From Plantago major (taxonomy: Eukaryota > Streptophyta > Magnoliopsida > Lamiales > Plantaginaceae): a DNA stretch of 64,000 nt. The notes below the pieces were generated by a model, which had not been told where the DNA came from, ran no database searches, and saw only the letters and a program-made list of their open reading frames with translations. This document shows positions 34,894-46,293 of the stretch, piece by piece; position 1 is the stretch's first letter; each line of letters begins with the position of its first letter. The DNA lies in NCBI GenBank assembly GCA_026545765.1, contig CM048842.1, positions 30,739,167 through 30,803,166 of the forward strand, read 5' to 3'. A program made the translations under genes and the position numbers.

Positions 34894-36581
34894 TGTTGAG
34901 AAATTTGTTAGGAAATTTGTTAGATATTTTGTTAGAAATATCTGTTTAGATTTTGATCAGCAACATGATGACTTATCTTAGTCTCAGAAAGGTGATTAGT
35001 ACTCTTGGTTCACTTGAACATTGTAAAAGAGGAAACCCACTAAGTATGATAGTCTAGCTAATCTTGTACAGGATGTTAGGTCTCAAAATGTAATTTTTAT
35101 TTTATGAAGAGAAGACCAAGAAGAAGACATCCAAGCAGAACAAGCTCAACGACATGGAAGACTTGAAGAAACTGCACAAGATTATCAAAAGCTTCTCGAG
35201 ATACCTTAGCGGATATCTTGAAGACACAAATAGTTTTTAAACAAACTGTGTCACAAGAGATATCTGAGAAATGAAAGGTCTATCTGAAAACAAGGAAAGT
35301 GTCCACAGATATCTATTCTCAGATACCTTGAGCTTTAACCACATTTCTGAAACAGAAATATATATATTGCAAACAAAGTTGTTTCAATAAAAGTGGTATC
35401 TGAAGATTGAAGATAAGGACGTGCAAAGAATCAGATAATACTAGTTTCTGATACAAAGCATAGTTCCGTTGACACTACAGGACAAAAAGTATAGTACAAT
35501 GCATTTAATGCACGGACAGAGATGTCTGAACAAAAGCAACGGTAGCTTCTGAAGAAGAAGACAAAATCTGCTACAGTACTATACACAGATATCAATAGTT
35601 TGAATTTGAGCCTAACGGATACTATTCAAACGGCACTCAAATTCATCTATAAATATCAACACTTAGACTGCTTGAGAAGACACGACGCTGAAACACAGAA
35701 CTTACTGAACATCTTACTCTCAAAGCAAATTACTTATCCTCAAAGCTTTCTGTTGCGACCAAAGCTTTTGATCTTGAGTAACACTAAAGTTCTAAGTGTC
35801 CTGATCCTAAACAAGCACAGCTATCTGTGAAAGAGTTGAAACGAAAGATCAAGTATCTGAGATTCATTCTCTTGAACACATATCTAAGACTTGGGTCAGT
35901 AAAAAGAACAAGATACCATACATTGAAAAGTGTATTAAGTATACTTGATTCACAGAGCTATCTGAATAACTGAATAAGTTATTAAAGAAGCTCATCTGAC
36001 AACTCAAACGAAACCAACACCATAATCAAGTGGAGTACAAGAAGTACTTAGTTTGAAAATCGGGAATAACTCCAAGGTTACCGAGTATAGGAAGTACTTG
36101 ATTTGGGAAACTAGGAATAACTCAGGTTATTGAGTATAGGAAGTACTTAGCTTGGGAAGCTGAGAATAACTCAAAAGGTTTCGAGTCAGAAGTACTTGGC
36201 TGAGAAAGCCGAGGAACAACTCAGGGGGAACATTTGGTTGGGAACCATTTGTTTAAAGGAATCTTAGAATAGGATTTTTGTAAGGAGAACTCAATTATCT
36301 ATTCTAGTGAATTCTAGGTCTCTGGAAGACCGAAGTGGATTAGTTGGAGGATTACGCCACCTCCAGATACCACTATACTTGCTGTGTTATTTACCTTTCT
36401 GTATTTACATTTCAAAGAACACACACACACTCTAACTGCTTACGCACTTATCTATCTTAAGTCTTCCGCTCGATTCTAAGTATCGATATCTATTCGAATA
36501 TCGAGAAATAGTTTTATCGACAAAAGTTTTAAAGACTATTCACCCCCCTAGTCTTTTACTTTGCCGTTATCTGGACCAACA
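34894..36581 (+). repeat. 5' LTR of D4 (1,688 bp)
   Basis: TGTTGAGAAATTTG to CTGGACCAACA. TATAAATA lies at 35648-35655. It has many one-base losses relative to the right LTR fragment, mainly inside TCAGA and TCTGA. Confidence 0.87.
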
Positions 36582-36583
36582 AG

Positions 36584-36595
36584 TGGTATCGAGCA
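36584..36595 (+). promoter_or_regulatory. altered tRNA-Met primer site of D4
   Basis: TGGTATCGAGCA, lacking one A of the canonical TGGTATCAGAGC. D3 shows the same loss. Confidence 0.75.
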
Positions 36596-36694
36596 GAGGT
36601 TCACCACCTTCCAGACGAACCTAGATCCCCAGATAGGTGAAGGAACTTTGTCCATTTTCGAGGACTATTTAATTTGTGTGTTAAGTGTGCAGGT

Positions 36695-39045
36695 ATGTCT
36701 CTCAGTGATGCACCCGTTCTCAAACCAGAGAACTACGAGAAATGGAAAAATAACATGATGCTCCACCTTGAAGCCATAAGTGACGAAATGATCGAAGTGA
36801 TAAAGAATGGCCCAATAGTCATTCAACAACTCAAACAAGTCATGGAGGTTTCTAATGGTAGAGACAGAGATCAAAGCGAAGGATCTTCACAAACCGATGC
36901 GTCAACAAGTGGGAGATCTACCAGTCAAGTTATTTACGAGCCAAAGCCCAGAGAACTCTGCACATCGGAAGATGCCAAGAGAAATCGTCTGGATGGTCAA
37001 GCTCGTAATATCATCGTTAGATCGACACCTGAGCACATACTGATTAAAGCGTAGGGTGCTAAAAGCGAAAGTCGCACAACCGATTGAAGAAATCTGTGCG
37101 GGCGAAAACCAAAGAAAACAAGTTCGAAGTTCTCAAATTGAAATTTCAAAATTTCAAACAAGGACCCACTGAAACTCTGGAAGAACTTGATTTCAGATTT
37201 ACCACTCTCATGAGTGATATGGCAGCACTTGGGGAAAGCAACAGATACTCCCAGTCAGAAAAGATTAAGACTATTGTCAGAAGTCTTAATCACAACTGGG
37301 AGCATACCAAATTCTTTTATTTTAACCAAGGAATGCCAAATATCACTCCAGTGGAACTCTTCTCACATCTTGCTACGGTAGATTATGAGACAACACAAAG
37401 AGAACAAACAACTGAAAAGTTGCAGAATGTTGCTCTAGTTGCTCAAGGAACTTCTGAAAAGAAGAAAAGCAAGGAAGAAACTGAGGATGCTCTTGCTGCA
37501 AAGCAAATGAGCAAATATGTCAGTCGAGAAATTGAGAGAAGAAAAGCCAAAGAGAAGCTGAAAAAGCATCTAGGCTCAAACTATCACCAGTACAAAAATA
37601 TGCAAAGCTCGCTGAACAAGCCAGCTCAGAAAGCATCATGTACTGAGGAAGCAGAAATTGGAAACGATATCTGTTTCTATTGTCAGAAACCTGGCCACTT
37701 CAAGAAGGATTGTCCTGCCTTCAACAAACTAAGGACAGGTGACAAGAAAGATAGAAGAATCTTCAGAAGAAGCCAGAAAGCTTTGTTAACTGAAGAAAGA
37801 AAGAAAATCCAAAGTCAACTGGATGCTCTAGACATTGAGACAGATTCTGAAGATGACAATTCAGATGACTTAACTTTACCATCACCAGAATTATGTGGAA
37901 TTACTCATGATATAATCGACTTCGGCCTCAAGAAGAATGAAATGTGTGGAGTTGCTGAAATTGACGGTCCAGACATCTCTAACATAGAAATCTGTCTTAT
38001 GGCTGATGAGGTAACACATACTTCTTGTTATACTTATGAAAGTGATGAAGAAGAAATAAAAGATCTAGAAAATCTCAGGAAAGAACTTGACATCTATAAA
38101 AGAGAATTTCTAATGATCCGAGCTAGAGCCGAAAATCTTGAAGAAGAAAAGAATTCTCTTGCAAAAGAAAATTCTCAATTAGTTAAGGTATATCCGAGAA
38201 AAGGATCTTTGAAAATGCATTTTCAAAGCTCGATATCTGAGACCTAAAAGTCACATAAAGAAGCAATGGTGAATTTGATAAAGAAATATGAAGATCTTCT
38301 TTCTGAGAACAAGGAACTTAAGAAGAAAGAATTATCTTTTCAATCTTATGCCAAAGCTAGTGACACTCTTACTGAAGTACAATCTTACTTAAGAGATCCT
38401 TCAGAAAAGAAAGGACTTGGGCTCAATACACAGACAGATTGTTCTATTACTCTGAATAAGAGTAAGGAAAGAAGAACATTTGTAAGTACTCAGCAAGACG
38501 GTTCCCATACAATCTATAGTATCGGTGAAAAGACGAAGATTGTTGACAAAGGAAAGGCGATGACTAAACCTTTGTGGGGAAAAACAAAAAAAAACAAAGC
38601 GATGGGCCGTCTCGAAAGAAACCTAAAAGAAACACAACACCAAAAGTGCTATGTCTCTCAAAAGGGTAGAATTGCAGGAGCTGGCAAATTCTCCCATGTC
38701 ACTTTTTCTGGAAAGAAATTGGACCAACCAGAGACTAGCAAAGCTGCTGAGAAAAGATCTCAGATAGCTCCAAGTGCTCGACACGGTATTGGCTATAAAG
38801 GCATCGGGAAACAACTTGCTCATGAATACAAACAGGAGCAAGAACGATGGCTGAAAGCTAGAATTGCTCAAAGCAATTATCAGAAGTGGAAGTTGAATCA
38901 AGCCACTGAAAATCTGAATGCCAGGGCTAGAAGAAATCTGGCAAGGAAAGCTAAGTTTGCTGAAAAGCGAACTCAGAAACCTTACAGAATGCTTCCTGGA
39001 CTAAAGCACAATGGCTATTTGATAGTGGATGCGGAAAGCACATGA
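36695..39045 (+). pseudogene. Gag of D4
   Basis: ATG at 36695 (MSLSDAPVLKPENYEKWK). Three open pieces (to 37054, 37084-38247, 38266-39045) are joined by frameshifts and one stop. The second holds the capsid-like part and the zinc knuckle CFYCQKPGHFKKDC; the third holds the end of the coiled coil and a basic tail. Same order as D1 gag. The ATG overlaps the string CAG/GTATGT, a strong plant splice donor. Confidence 0.85.
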
Positions 39046-40032
39046 CAGGAAACAAAGCAAATCTGGTCGATTACAAAGTTTGCAACACATGACCAGATAT
39101 CAGATTTGCTGGAGGAGAATTAAATCCCTCTCTGGGATTTGGCAACGTCAAATTGGGAACATTAATAATCACTGACGTATTACATGTTAAGGATTTGAAA
39201 TATAATCTATTTAGCATGAGCCAGTTTGCAGACAAGAGTTTTACTATAAAATTCAAAGCAAAATACTGCAACCTAATTGACAATGAATCAAAGCAGACAG
39301 TCTTAGTTGGTCGGCGGAAAGGCAGTCTTTATGTTGCCGATTGGGCATCTGCCACAACTGAAGAATGTCTCATGGTGAGTCAATTTGGTCACACAAAAGA
39401 GCACTGGTTATGGCACAAAAGAATGAGTCACTTGAACTTCAAAACTCTGAACAGACTTGCCAAGAAAGAGTTAGTGGTTAGCCTTCCCAGAACATCTTTC
39501 AGAAAGGATGGTATCTACTTTGTCGGATGGGAAACAATCTAAGATCTCTTTCAAGTCCAAAATCAGACACTCTAGTGTTAGACCACTACAACTATTACAC
39601 ATGGATCTTTTTGAATCATCTGTAACTAGTTATGCAGGAAAGAAGTATGGTCTGGTTGTTGTAGATGACTTCTCAAGATTCATTTGGGTTATCTTTCTGA
39701 AACACAATTCTGATGCCAGGGTGGAGATACCAAACTTGCTGAAAAAGCTTGAAGTCATGAAAAATGACAAGGTATCTGCAATCAGAACAGACCATGGTAC
39801 TGAGTTTGTCAACCAGTACATAAAGGAGTTTTGTACCTGCAAAGGTAAACAACACCAACTTTCCTCTATAAGAACACCTCAACAAAATGGTGTTGAAGAA
39901 AGGAAAAACAGAACCCTTAAAGAAGCTGCAAGGACGATGCTAGCTGACACTGAAATAAGTGAAATTTATTGGGTTGAAGCTGTAAACACAGCTTGCTACA
40001 CTCAGAACAGATGCTTGATAAACAAACACCAT
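39046..40032 (+). pseudogene. protease end and integrase of D4
   Basis: The protease core WLFDSGCGKHMTGNK can be read just before 39050. The pre-integrase motif LWHKRMSHLNFKTLNRL follows. A frameshift near 39510 leads into the integrase core, which keeps all three acidic residues in HMDLF, RTDHGTEF and NGVEERKNRT. The frame ends at the deletion junction after RCLINKHH. This is the best kept integrase of family D here. Confidence 0.85.
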
Positions 40033-40036
40033 TATC

Positions 40037-40437
40037 TATGGCTGAGAAAGCCGAGGAACAACTCAGGGGGAACATTTGGTTGGGAACCATTTGTTTAAAG
40101 GAATCTTAGAATAGGATTTTTGTAAGGAGAACTCAATTATCTATTCTAGTGAATTCTAGGTCTCTGGAAGACCGAAGTGGATTAGTTGGAGGATTACGCC
40201 ACCTCCAGATACCACTATACTTGCTGTGTTATTTACCTTTCTGTATTTACATTTCAGCAACACACACACACACTCTAAGCTTTACGCACTTATCTATCTT
40301 AAGTCTTCCGCGCTCTGATTCTAAGTATCAGATATCTACTCAGATATCTGAGAAATAGTTTTTATCGACAAAAGTTTTAAAAGACTATTCACCCCCCCCC
40401 CCTCTAGTCTTTTACTTTGCCGTTATCTGGACCAACA
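40037..40437 (+). repeat. 3' end of the right LTR of D4 (401 bp)
   Basis: Begins GGCTGAGAAAGCC at the deletion border and ends CTGGACCAACA. It corresponds to about 36188-36581 of the left LTR but keeps the CAG and CTG triplets that the left copy lost. Confidence 0.87.
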
Positions 40438-40663
40438 GTATACCTATTTTTCGTATCCCGTAGTTGGCTATAACATAGTGTGCTACGGACATATTGAGCA
40501 GTCAAGACTAACACGGAACTCACATCTCACTAACTCCGAGCTAACCTCGTCCGACGGAGTCATCCCTATCCTCCGATCGTCAATTTCTTTAACTTTAATA
40601 TACATAAATGGCCTCTCGGACTACAATCTTAATGCTCATAAAATTTCCTTTCCTTTCCCTAGG

Positions 40664-43600
40664 ATGTCCGAGAGTGATAGTCAGAACCGATCTGAGGCTG
40701 AAGGATATGATTCCGAAGCGTCGTCCCTGTCAGACAACTCCGAGGAGATTGACATTGGTGGTGCAGAGGATTCGGTAGAGCTGGACCATTCTCCTCGTCC
40801 GAGCCGGGAAGAGCCCGAGGTAAGCTCTTTACTTCGGTTAGTTGTTCCGCGTTCAGGGTCTCCGAAGCGTCAGGATTACCCGCAAGTCTCTATTGTGCGA
40901 AGTCTTTGGTCTTCCAAGAGACTTCTCGGACCATAGGGGGTCTCCGTCCGCACCGTGCTGGGAAGGAGCCCGAACTCCCGGTAGAGATTCGATCCCTCAT
41001 ACGCAACTTAAGCTATAATTTTAGGAGTAACCCTAACCGAGTGCCATTCATTCCGGATCCAGAGGAGCCTAACACCGAGGAGGTGCATGATACCTCCGAG
41101 GCACTGCCCAAGCTGGGCATGTTCGAATAGGGTGTTGAGGATCGGGTCCAGATAACTGGCCCCCTTCGGACGGTAGTGGAGTTGAGTTCGTCGTCCGGGG
41201 ATGGCAAAGTTGAGGAGTTGAGTCGGACTGACAATGTCGGTTTCGAGGAGGAGATACTTTATGCTCATGTGTTCCGGAGGGAGTCAGTTGGGCGAGCGAG
41301 TACGAGTCACCGTCTGAATGAAGAGGAGTTGGCTGAAGGTACTAAGAAGGGTGAAGACGTATTCCGGGTGAAGTTCCCTCGGTCAAGGGACGACGTAACT
41401 CATCCTGATCCGGAGGGCGAGCTGAACGAGGATTGTTCATGGCCAACGTGCCCTTCTATTGTGACGTTCGAGGAGGTGGGGGAGCTTCGGAGGAGGTATG
41501 AGATCCCGGAGTCCGTGGAGATTCTCCTTCCGGATGAGTCACACACCTTCTACAATCCACCTCCCGGGTACATGTGCGTTCATGAGATAAGTTGGCACTG
41601 TAGATGGCGTTTGCCTGTGGCGTCCGAGTTGATGGATATCTTGAATGATATGGGGTTGAGTCCGCACCAGATCATTTCCAACTCCCTCGGAAACTTGATG
41701 TGCTTCGGGGTGATGTGTAAATACAAGGGCACCCCGATGCTTTTTTACAATTTTCGTAAACTTTTTAGTGTAAATTTAAGCAATAGGAACACACTCTTCT
41801 ATACGTTTGTATGTCGCCAAGCATATACTTTTTTTGTGGATCCGCTCTCTTCCTTGGGGATCAATTGGTGGAAGAGGTACATCTTCGTCCAGTCCGCACT
41901 AAAACAGGGTCAGTCCGAGGCGGAGAGAGTTCAATGGCGGTTTGAAAAGAAGTTTTTCCGAGATAGGCTGCCGGATTGGAAACCTCCGGCTCGGAATATT
42001 CCTCTGTGGATGCAAGGGCTCCATAAGAATCAAGACCCGGAGAAATACTTCTTCCGAGGCTTAATCTGCCAGCCTCTTCCCTACCTAGCTGGCTTTTCGG
42101 AGCCCAGCTTTTGTGATGGGAAGAAGGATTTGAGTAAGTTCTTCCTGATTCGGTTATGCAGTCATTTATCCGAGTCGATGGTTGCTTTATTGCTCTGTTT
42201 ATTTTGAGTGAGAAAATTATTATCGTGTATTAAGTTCTTATCCTTCGGATGTACAGATTTTTGGTTCGAGTACACCATGTCCACCATGCGGGAGTTCAAG
42301 CGGAAGCAAAATGCCGCTCAAAGAAAGGAGATGGAGGAGGGCACCCGGACTCAAATCATCAAGACGTCCACTGTGCTTCCGATGGAGGAGCTAAGAAATT
42401 GATGTGCTCAAATTAATACTTAGAAAACAAGTAGTAAGCAGTCGTCGTAGACAGACAATGCTAACCACAGGATCGTTCGCTAAGGAACCAATTAAGCTAC
42501 CACAACGGTTTGAAAGCAAACAGTTACTTGTGAAAACAAATCGATTTGTAAGTTGGTTGTTTCTAAAAACTAGAATAAGATAAAGCAGATAACGGTTTTT
42601 TAAACAACGAGAGAAGATGAACACAGTAGTAATGATCAAGTAATGCTAATTCGTTCTAGGGCAATCATTCATACTTGTCACACGGTCGGTGTACAGAAAG
42701 CTATCAATTCAACCTTTACCAAACGTATTCGAAGATATTTGAACGAGAGTAATCGTGGGTCATCAATCCACGATCCTTAACCAAAATGTTTTTAGAAAAT
42801 ATTTTAATGAGAGTATTGAATTGATAGGTTTTGCGAAGATCCTTGAACGAACCTAACCTATATGAACAAATTTAGACCCTAGAAGCGAATATGCATAACT
42901 GTCACATAACTACCATGCTCGGAGTGATTTAGCTACTCATGATAGAAGCAAGGATCAAAGAATTCAAGATATTGCTCATGTTAAACATAAACAGAATGAT
43001 AATCGCATGCAAGCTCATACAATTCGACAACAAGAACAAGAACGAATTGTAAAGAGGTAAACAATAGAGAATTACCACAATAATCAGGAATTCGATATCA
43101 ATCCTTCAATCAAAGATAAAACCAAGCTCCAATGTGTTTCAATGTCAAGAATAATGTCTACGAGCCTCTTTTTCTACGAAAAAATCAAGTATAAGAAGGT
43201 ATGGCAAAAGATGACCTAATCCTGACCTAAAAAGGAAAAAATATACTGAATCTGGGCCTTCTAGCCGATTCTCTCCGCGGCGAGATTCCTCGTGTAGCTC
43301 CTGTTTTTGCCTCGTAAAATCTCGCCGCGGCAAAAATATCCATTCCCCGTGGCGAGCTTAAAATCTCTGTAACTTTTTCTACAGACAGAATTTTCCGATG
43401 ATTCCAAAACGAAAATTTTAGCCCTTTGAATTATCACTCCATGACCACCGAGAACAGGTCAAGCGGACATCGTATGAGAGAGTTATGGCCAAAATAGCTA
43501 GACTGCTCCGTAAAGTTTCACTTTTGCAAGTCTCAGTAAAACGGCTCTCAAATCTTCGTCCGAACTCCGAATCCACTTCCGTGTTCGCCCAGGTACTCTA

Positions 43601-45063
43601 CATTCAAAGGTCTGGAGCCAATATTTTCACTCTGATTTTCACCTCCCGAACACAAAAATCCTACAAAACACCAAAGCATAAAAACGTACAAAAAACACTA
43701 TAAAACTATAAACAAAGACCGCTAGAAAGGACCAAATGAGACGCTAGAATATTGTCTCATAAAAAATGCAGCCACTTTCCGAGTGGAGGAGACTCGGAAG
43801 GCTGCGGCAGGTGAGGAGGCTCAAGTGATACCTACCCCAGATAAGGGCAAGGTGGCGGGCTCTAAGGGGGGCCAAGAAACACCCGAGGTCTGTGTCTCGA
43901 GACCCTCCTGCCAGTGGTTCAAGTGCTGTGGCCGGGCAGAAGCGTCCGTCCGAAGGTCCAATCCCTCCGGCCAAGAAGGGCAAAGGAAAAATGAGTAGTG
44001 AGCCGGACATGGACGCTGAGGTGGCTCGGATGGCTGCTGCTTCGGAACTGGACCGGATTGCGGAGCTATCCGCAATTCACTAGAAGGTACGTACTAACCC
44101 AATTCACCAGAAATGTTTCAACTTTCTTTGATTCGGAACCCTGTTTTGATTTTTAAATGTTGGACATCGTAGCTCACTGCCGCTATTTAAGCGTGCTCCG
44201 TGGTGGCGGGTCAGAGGGCCACAATGGAGGAGGATCTGGCCAAGGCTGAGGCTGCTCGGGCGGTGGAGACGTCCAAGGTGAACAGCCTATCCGAAAGGCT
44301 AAAGAAAACCCTTGCTGCCAAGAAGGAGTCCGAAGCGAAGGCGGCGAAGCTGAAGAGTGTCATCCTGTCGCTAGAGAAGGATCTAAAGGTGCATCAAGAT
44401 AGCGTGGATGAGTATGTCAGTGTCTCCCGGAGCTTCAAGGATATGATGCTGAATGAGCTGTTAATGGTCCGGACGCAGGCTGTCCAAGACTTCTTGGGGT
44501 CGGACTCCTGCAAGTTCATGCTTGAATCCATGTATGACGAGGCTCGGCGGGATGGCTTCGATGCAGCTTTGGGGCAGTTTTGGCAGAGGGATTGGATCCC
44601 GAGTGACTGCGATGTGGAAGCTGAAGGTATTTCTTCTTTCAAAGAGGCTGACAGCTCGAAGTTTGCTCCGTAAGGTGTCTCGGACGAAGACTTGCTCCAA
44701 TGCAAGTTTGTGGAGCTAGTCTGTGATGAGACGGAAGACAAGAAGTACGACCATGGTGGTCCGTTCCTTCCGGCGTTCGTGCCCCGGGTGCTGATGTCCA
44801 ATGTCATCGTCCCTTTGGAGGAACATGTGGAGCACAACCGGGACTGGCTGACTCTGCCCGAGCACATCCATGGCTTCGCTCGGGATCTGGACTTGATGAA
44901 GCAGTGCCCTGCCTTCCTTGAAGAATTGTGTGCCCGAAGGGAGAAAAGTTTGGCTCAGGAAGCCAAAGACTAAAGGTTGGCGGATCTGCAAGCATCACCT
45001 GAGAGGGAGATTGTAGGCCCTTCCGGAACACAAGCTGGTTCGCCTGGGCAGCGAGAGGAGTGA
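40664..45063 (+). pseudogene. spliced antisense gene of element B (gypsy-type transposon family)
   Basis: Counterpart of the gene at 2752-5571, opposite to B's pol. ATG at 40664 follows the acceptor by one base. Coding exons: 40663-42133, 42257-44086 (split by a solo LTR at 42400-43759) and 44173-45063; introns of 123 and 86 bases lie at the same places as in A. The conserved block reads PGYMCVHEISWHCRWRLPVA and then GLICQPLPYLAGF; the last exon has a coiled coil and GGPFLPAFVPRVLM. Breaks: a frame change near 40850-40910, TAG at 41128-41130, TAG just before the second donor, and TAA at 44671-44673. The true stop is TAA at 44971-44973 or TGA at 45061-45063. Confidence 0.75.
42400..43759 (-). 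mobile_element. probable solo LTR inside B's antisense gene (1,360 bp)
   Basis: It splits the antisense exon exactly between codons for PMEELRN and KNAATF of one continuous protein segment. Termini are TGATGTGCTC and TTGTCTCA (TG/CA). The flanks AAGAAAT (left) and AAAAAAT (right) could be an altered target duplication, so the exact border is uncertain by a few bases. No coding content. It contains a perfect 13-base inverted repeat around CCGCGG (43275-43287 and 43318-43330) and is AT-rich elsewhere. Confidence 0.6.
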
Positions 45064-45066
45064 AGA

Positions 45067-45080
45067 CGGGGTATGCCCCG
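45067..45080 (+). promoter_or_regulatory. 14-base palindrome after B's antisense gene
   Basis: CGGGGTATGCCCCG, three bases past the TGA at 45061. Identical to the copy behind A's small antisense ORF. Confidence 0.6.
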
Positions 45081-45814
45081 GAAGCCTGTAATTCCGGTCT
45101 TCGGACCGTGAGACAATGTTATCTTTTTTTGTTGCTGTCTTTATGGATAATGTTTATCGAATCTGTATTCGGATAACTGAAGTTGATTTGATATTTTATT
45201 GCATTGGTCCGGGCTCGTCAATGGCTCGGATCAGCTTTATCATGTGCTTGTGTTGCCTCTTATTCAAATGCATGTTTTTCATTGCGCACGTTATTTATAT
45301 AAAATAAACCAGTAACCTAGGCGTCGTTGGCTCGGTCGTCGGTCAGTGGATCCGAGTCCACGAGACCAAATGCTCTCGAAATAATGCAATATTCAGTTAA
45401 TCGACCTTTAGCTCGGTCGGACAAGGCGTTTGTCCGGGTCTTAGCTCTAAATGCTAATCGTATAGATAAAATTGGTTTGCTCAAATCTGTAACAATTAGG
45501 ACTAGTTCAGATGTTATCATCCTGCTCGATTCGTAGAGACTTGGTGTACTGCTCCGAGCCGTGTTGACTTGTGAAAAGGTGGTAAGAAAGGAGACAATCA
45601 CAGTAGAAAAGTTGGTACGGAAGTTATCGTGGCAGCCTCGGGCTGACGGATCCGAGCGGGCAACAATTTAAAATAATTCACTCAATAAGGCTGGAAATGT
45701 GAAGGGACTCTGGGTTGGCCCAATAGTGGCCCAAATGTTAGGCCCAAGTCCATGCCCAAGCCCATCGTCGGCGGTTACGGGCCACGTGGCGAGTGATGAT
45801 CGGTTCTTCACTTC

Positions 45815-45822
45815 TATATATA
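45815..45822 (+). promoter_or_regulatory. TATA candidate of a second antisense unit in B
   Basis: TATATATA about 750 bases past the large antisense gene. In A the second antisense TATA box is about 430 bases past its gene. Confidence 0.35.
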
Positions 45823-45933
45823 CCCCTGGATTGTACGGCTTTTTGCCAGATCATTCCATTCCTTTTATAGTAGTAGAGGATTCGGATCCTTGGGTCCGGA
45901 CTTCCTAACGAGTAGGTTGATTCCATCGTTCCT

Positions 45934-46074
45934 ATGCGTGATCCGCCTCTGAGTGTTTTTCGGAAGTCCGGAAGTCCCTTTGGGTCGGACCATGATGGGG
46001 TCGATGAAATCGAGTCACTCGGAATTTACTCTTCTTCGGATCCCCGTGCTAGTCTTCTTTCGCCGGGGCTGTAG
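45934..46074 (+). other. short antisense ORF of B (46 codons), doubtful
   Basis: Starts MRDPPLSVFRKSGSP about 110 bases after the TATA candidate and stops inside the first stem-loop. It has no visible similarity to A's small antisense ORF. It may be chance. Confidence 0.25.
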
Positions 46075-46113
46075 TGTGTATTAACAACTTGAGCCCCGGG
46101 GAAGCGGACTAGC
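46048..46113. repeat. stem-loop, copy 1, in 3' spacer of B
   Basis: GCTAGTC ... CCGGGGCT pairs with AGCCCCGG ... GACTAGC around a loop of about 20 bases. The unit (about 180 bases) is repeated next to it. Confidence 0.7.
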
Positions 46114-46227
46114 TCGCTGGTTCCAGGGATTTCCAAATATTTGTCACTTCGTAAAAATCAAGTCCTCAAGTTGCATGTCTCTTCCATTATGTGTCATTCG
46201 CGGAAGTACATCTTCTCGGGTCGCCGT

Positions 46228-46293
46228 GCTAGTCTTCTCTCTCCGGGGCTGTAGTGTGTATCAACAACTTCAGCCTCGGGGGAGTAGACTAGC
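46228..46293. repeat. stem-loop, copy 2, in 3' spacer of B
   Basis: Same stem as copy 1 with a few changes (the right arm of the inner stem reads AGCCTCGG). Flanking sequence is also shared (CTAGCTCGCTGGTTCCAGG), so it is a tandem duplication that kept its foldback. Confidence 0.65.

Larger units (their letters stand above)
34894..40437 (+). mobile_element. SIRE-type copia copy D4, internally deleted
   Basis: Plus-strand copy with complete left LTR, gag, protease and integrase. RT, RNase H, accessory gene and the first three quarters of the right LTR are missing. Flanks GTATG (34889-34893) and GTATA (40438-40442) fit a target duplication with one change. Inserted in the leader intron of B's antisense gene. 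Confidence 0.85.
34683..40662 (+). other. leader exon and intron of B's antisense gene, invaded by D4
   Basis: A leader of about 134 bases ends at the donor GTAAGTTG (34817). The acceptor CCCTAG (40662) is followed by G and then ATG. Without D4 and one target duplication the intron is about 297 bases. The transcription start is estimated from the TATA box. Confidence 0.55.

Noticed and set aside
35600-35830. 76-codon ORF in the LTR of D4
   Set aside because: Lies across the LTR promoter region, with no conservation as a frame in other LTRs (the reverse-strand frame at 9228 is the same stretch).
40149-40358. ORF beginning MNSRSLEDRSGLVGG
   Set aside because: Same LTR stretch gives similar frames in other copies (29165 on the minus strand), and it is non-coding LTR DNA.
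42391-43759. Insertion in B's antisense gene as a Helitron, because of the ATGAGAC/GTCTCAT hairpin at its right end
   Set aside because: There is no CTRR end or TC start, and TG/CA termini fit an LTR better.
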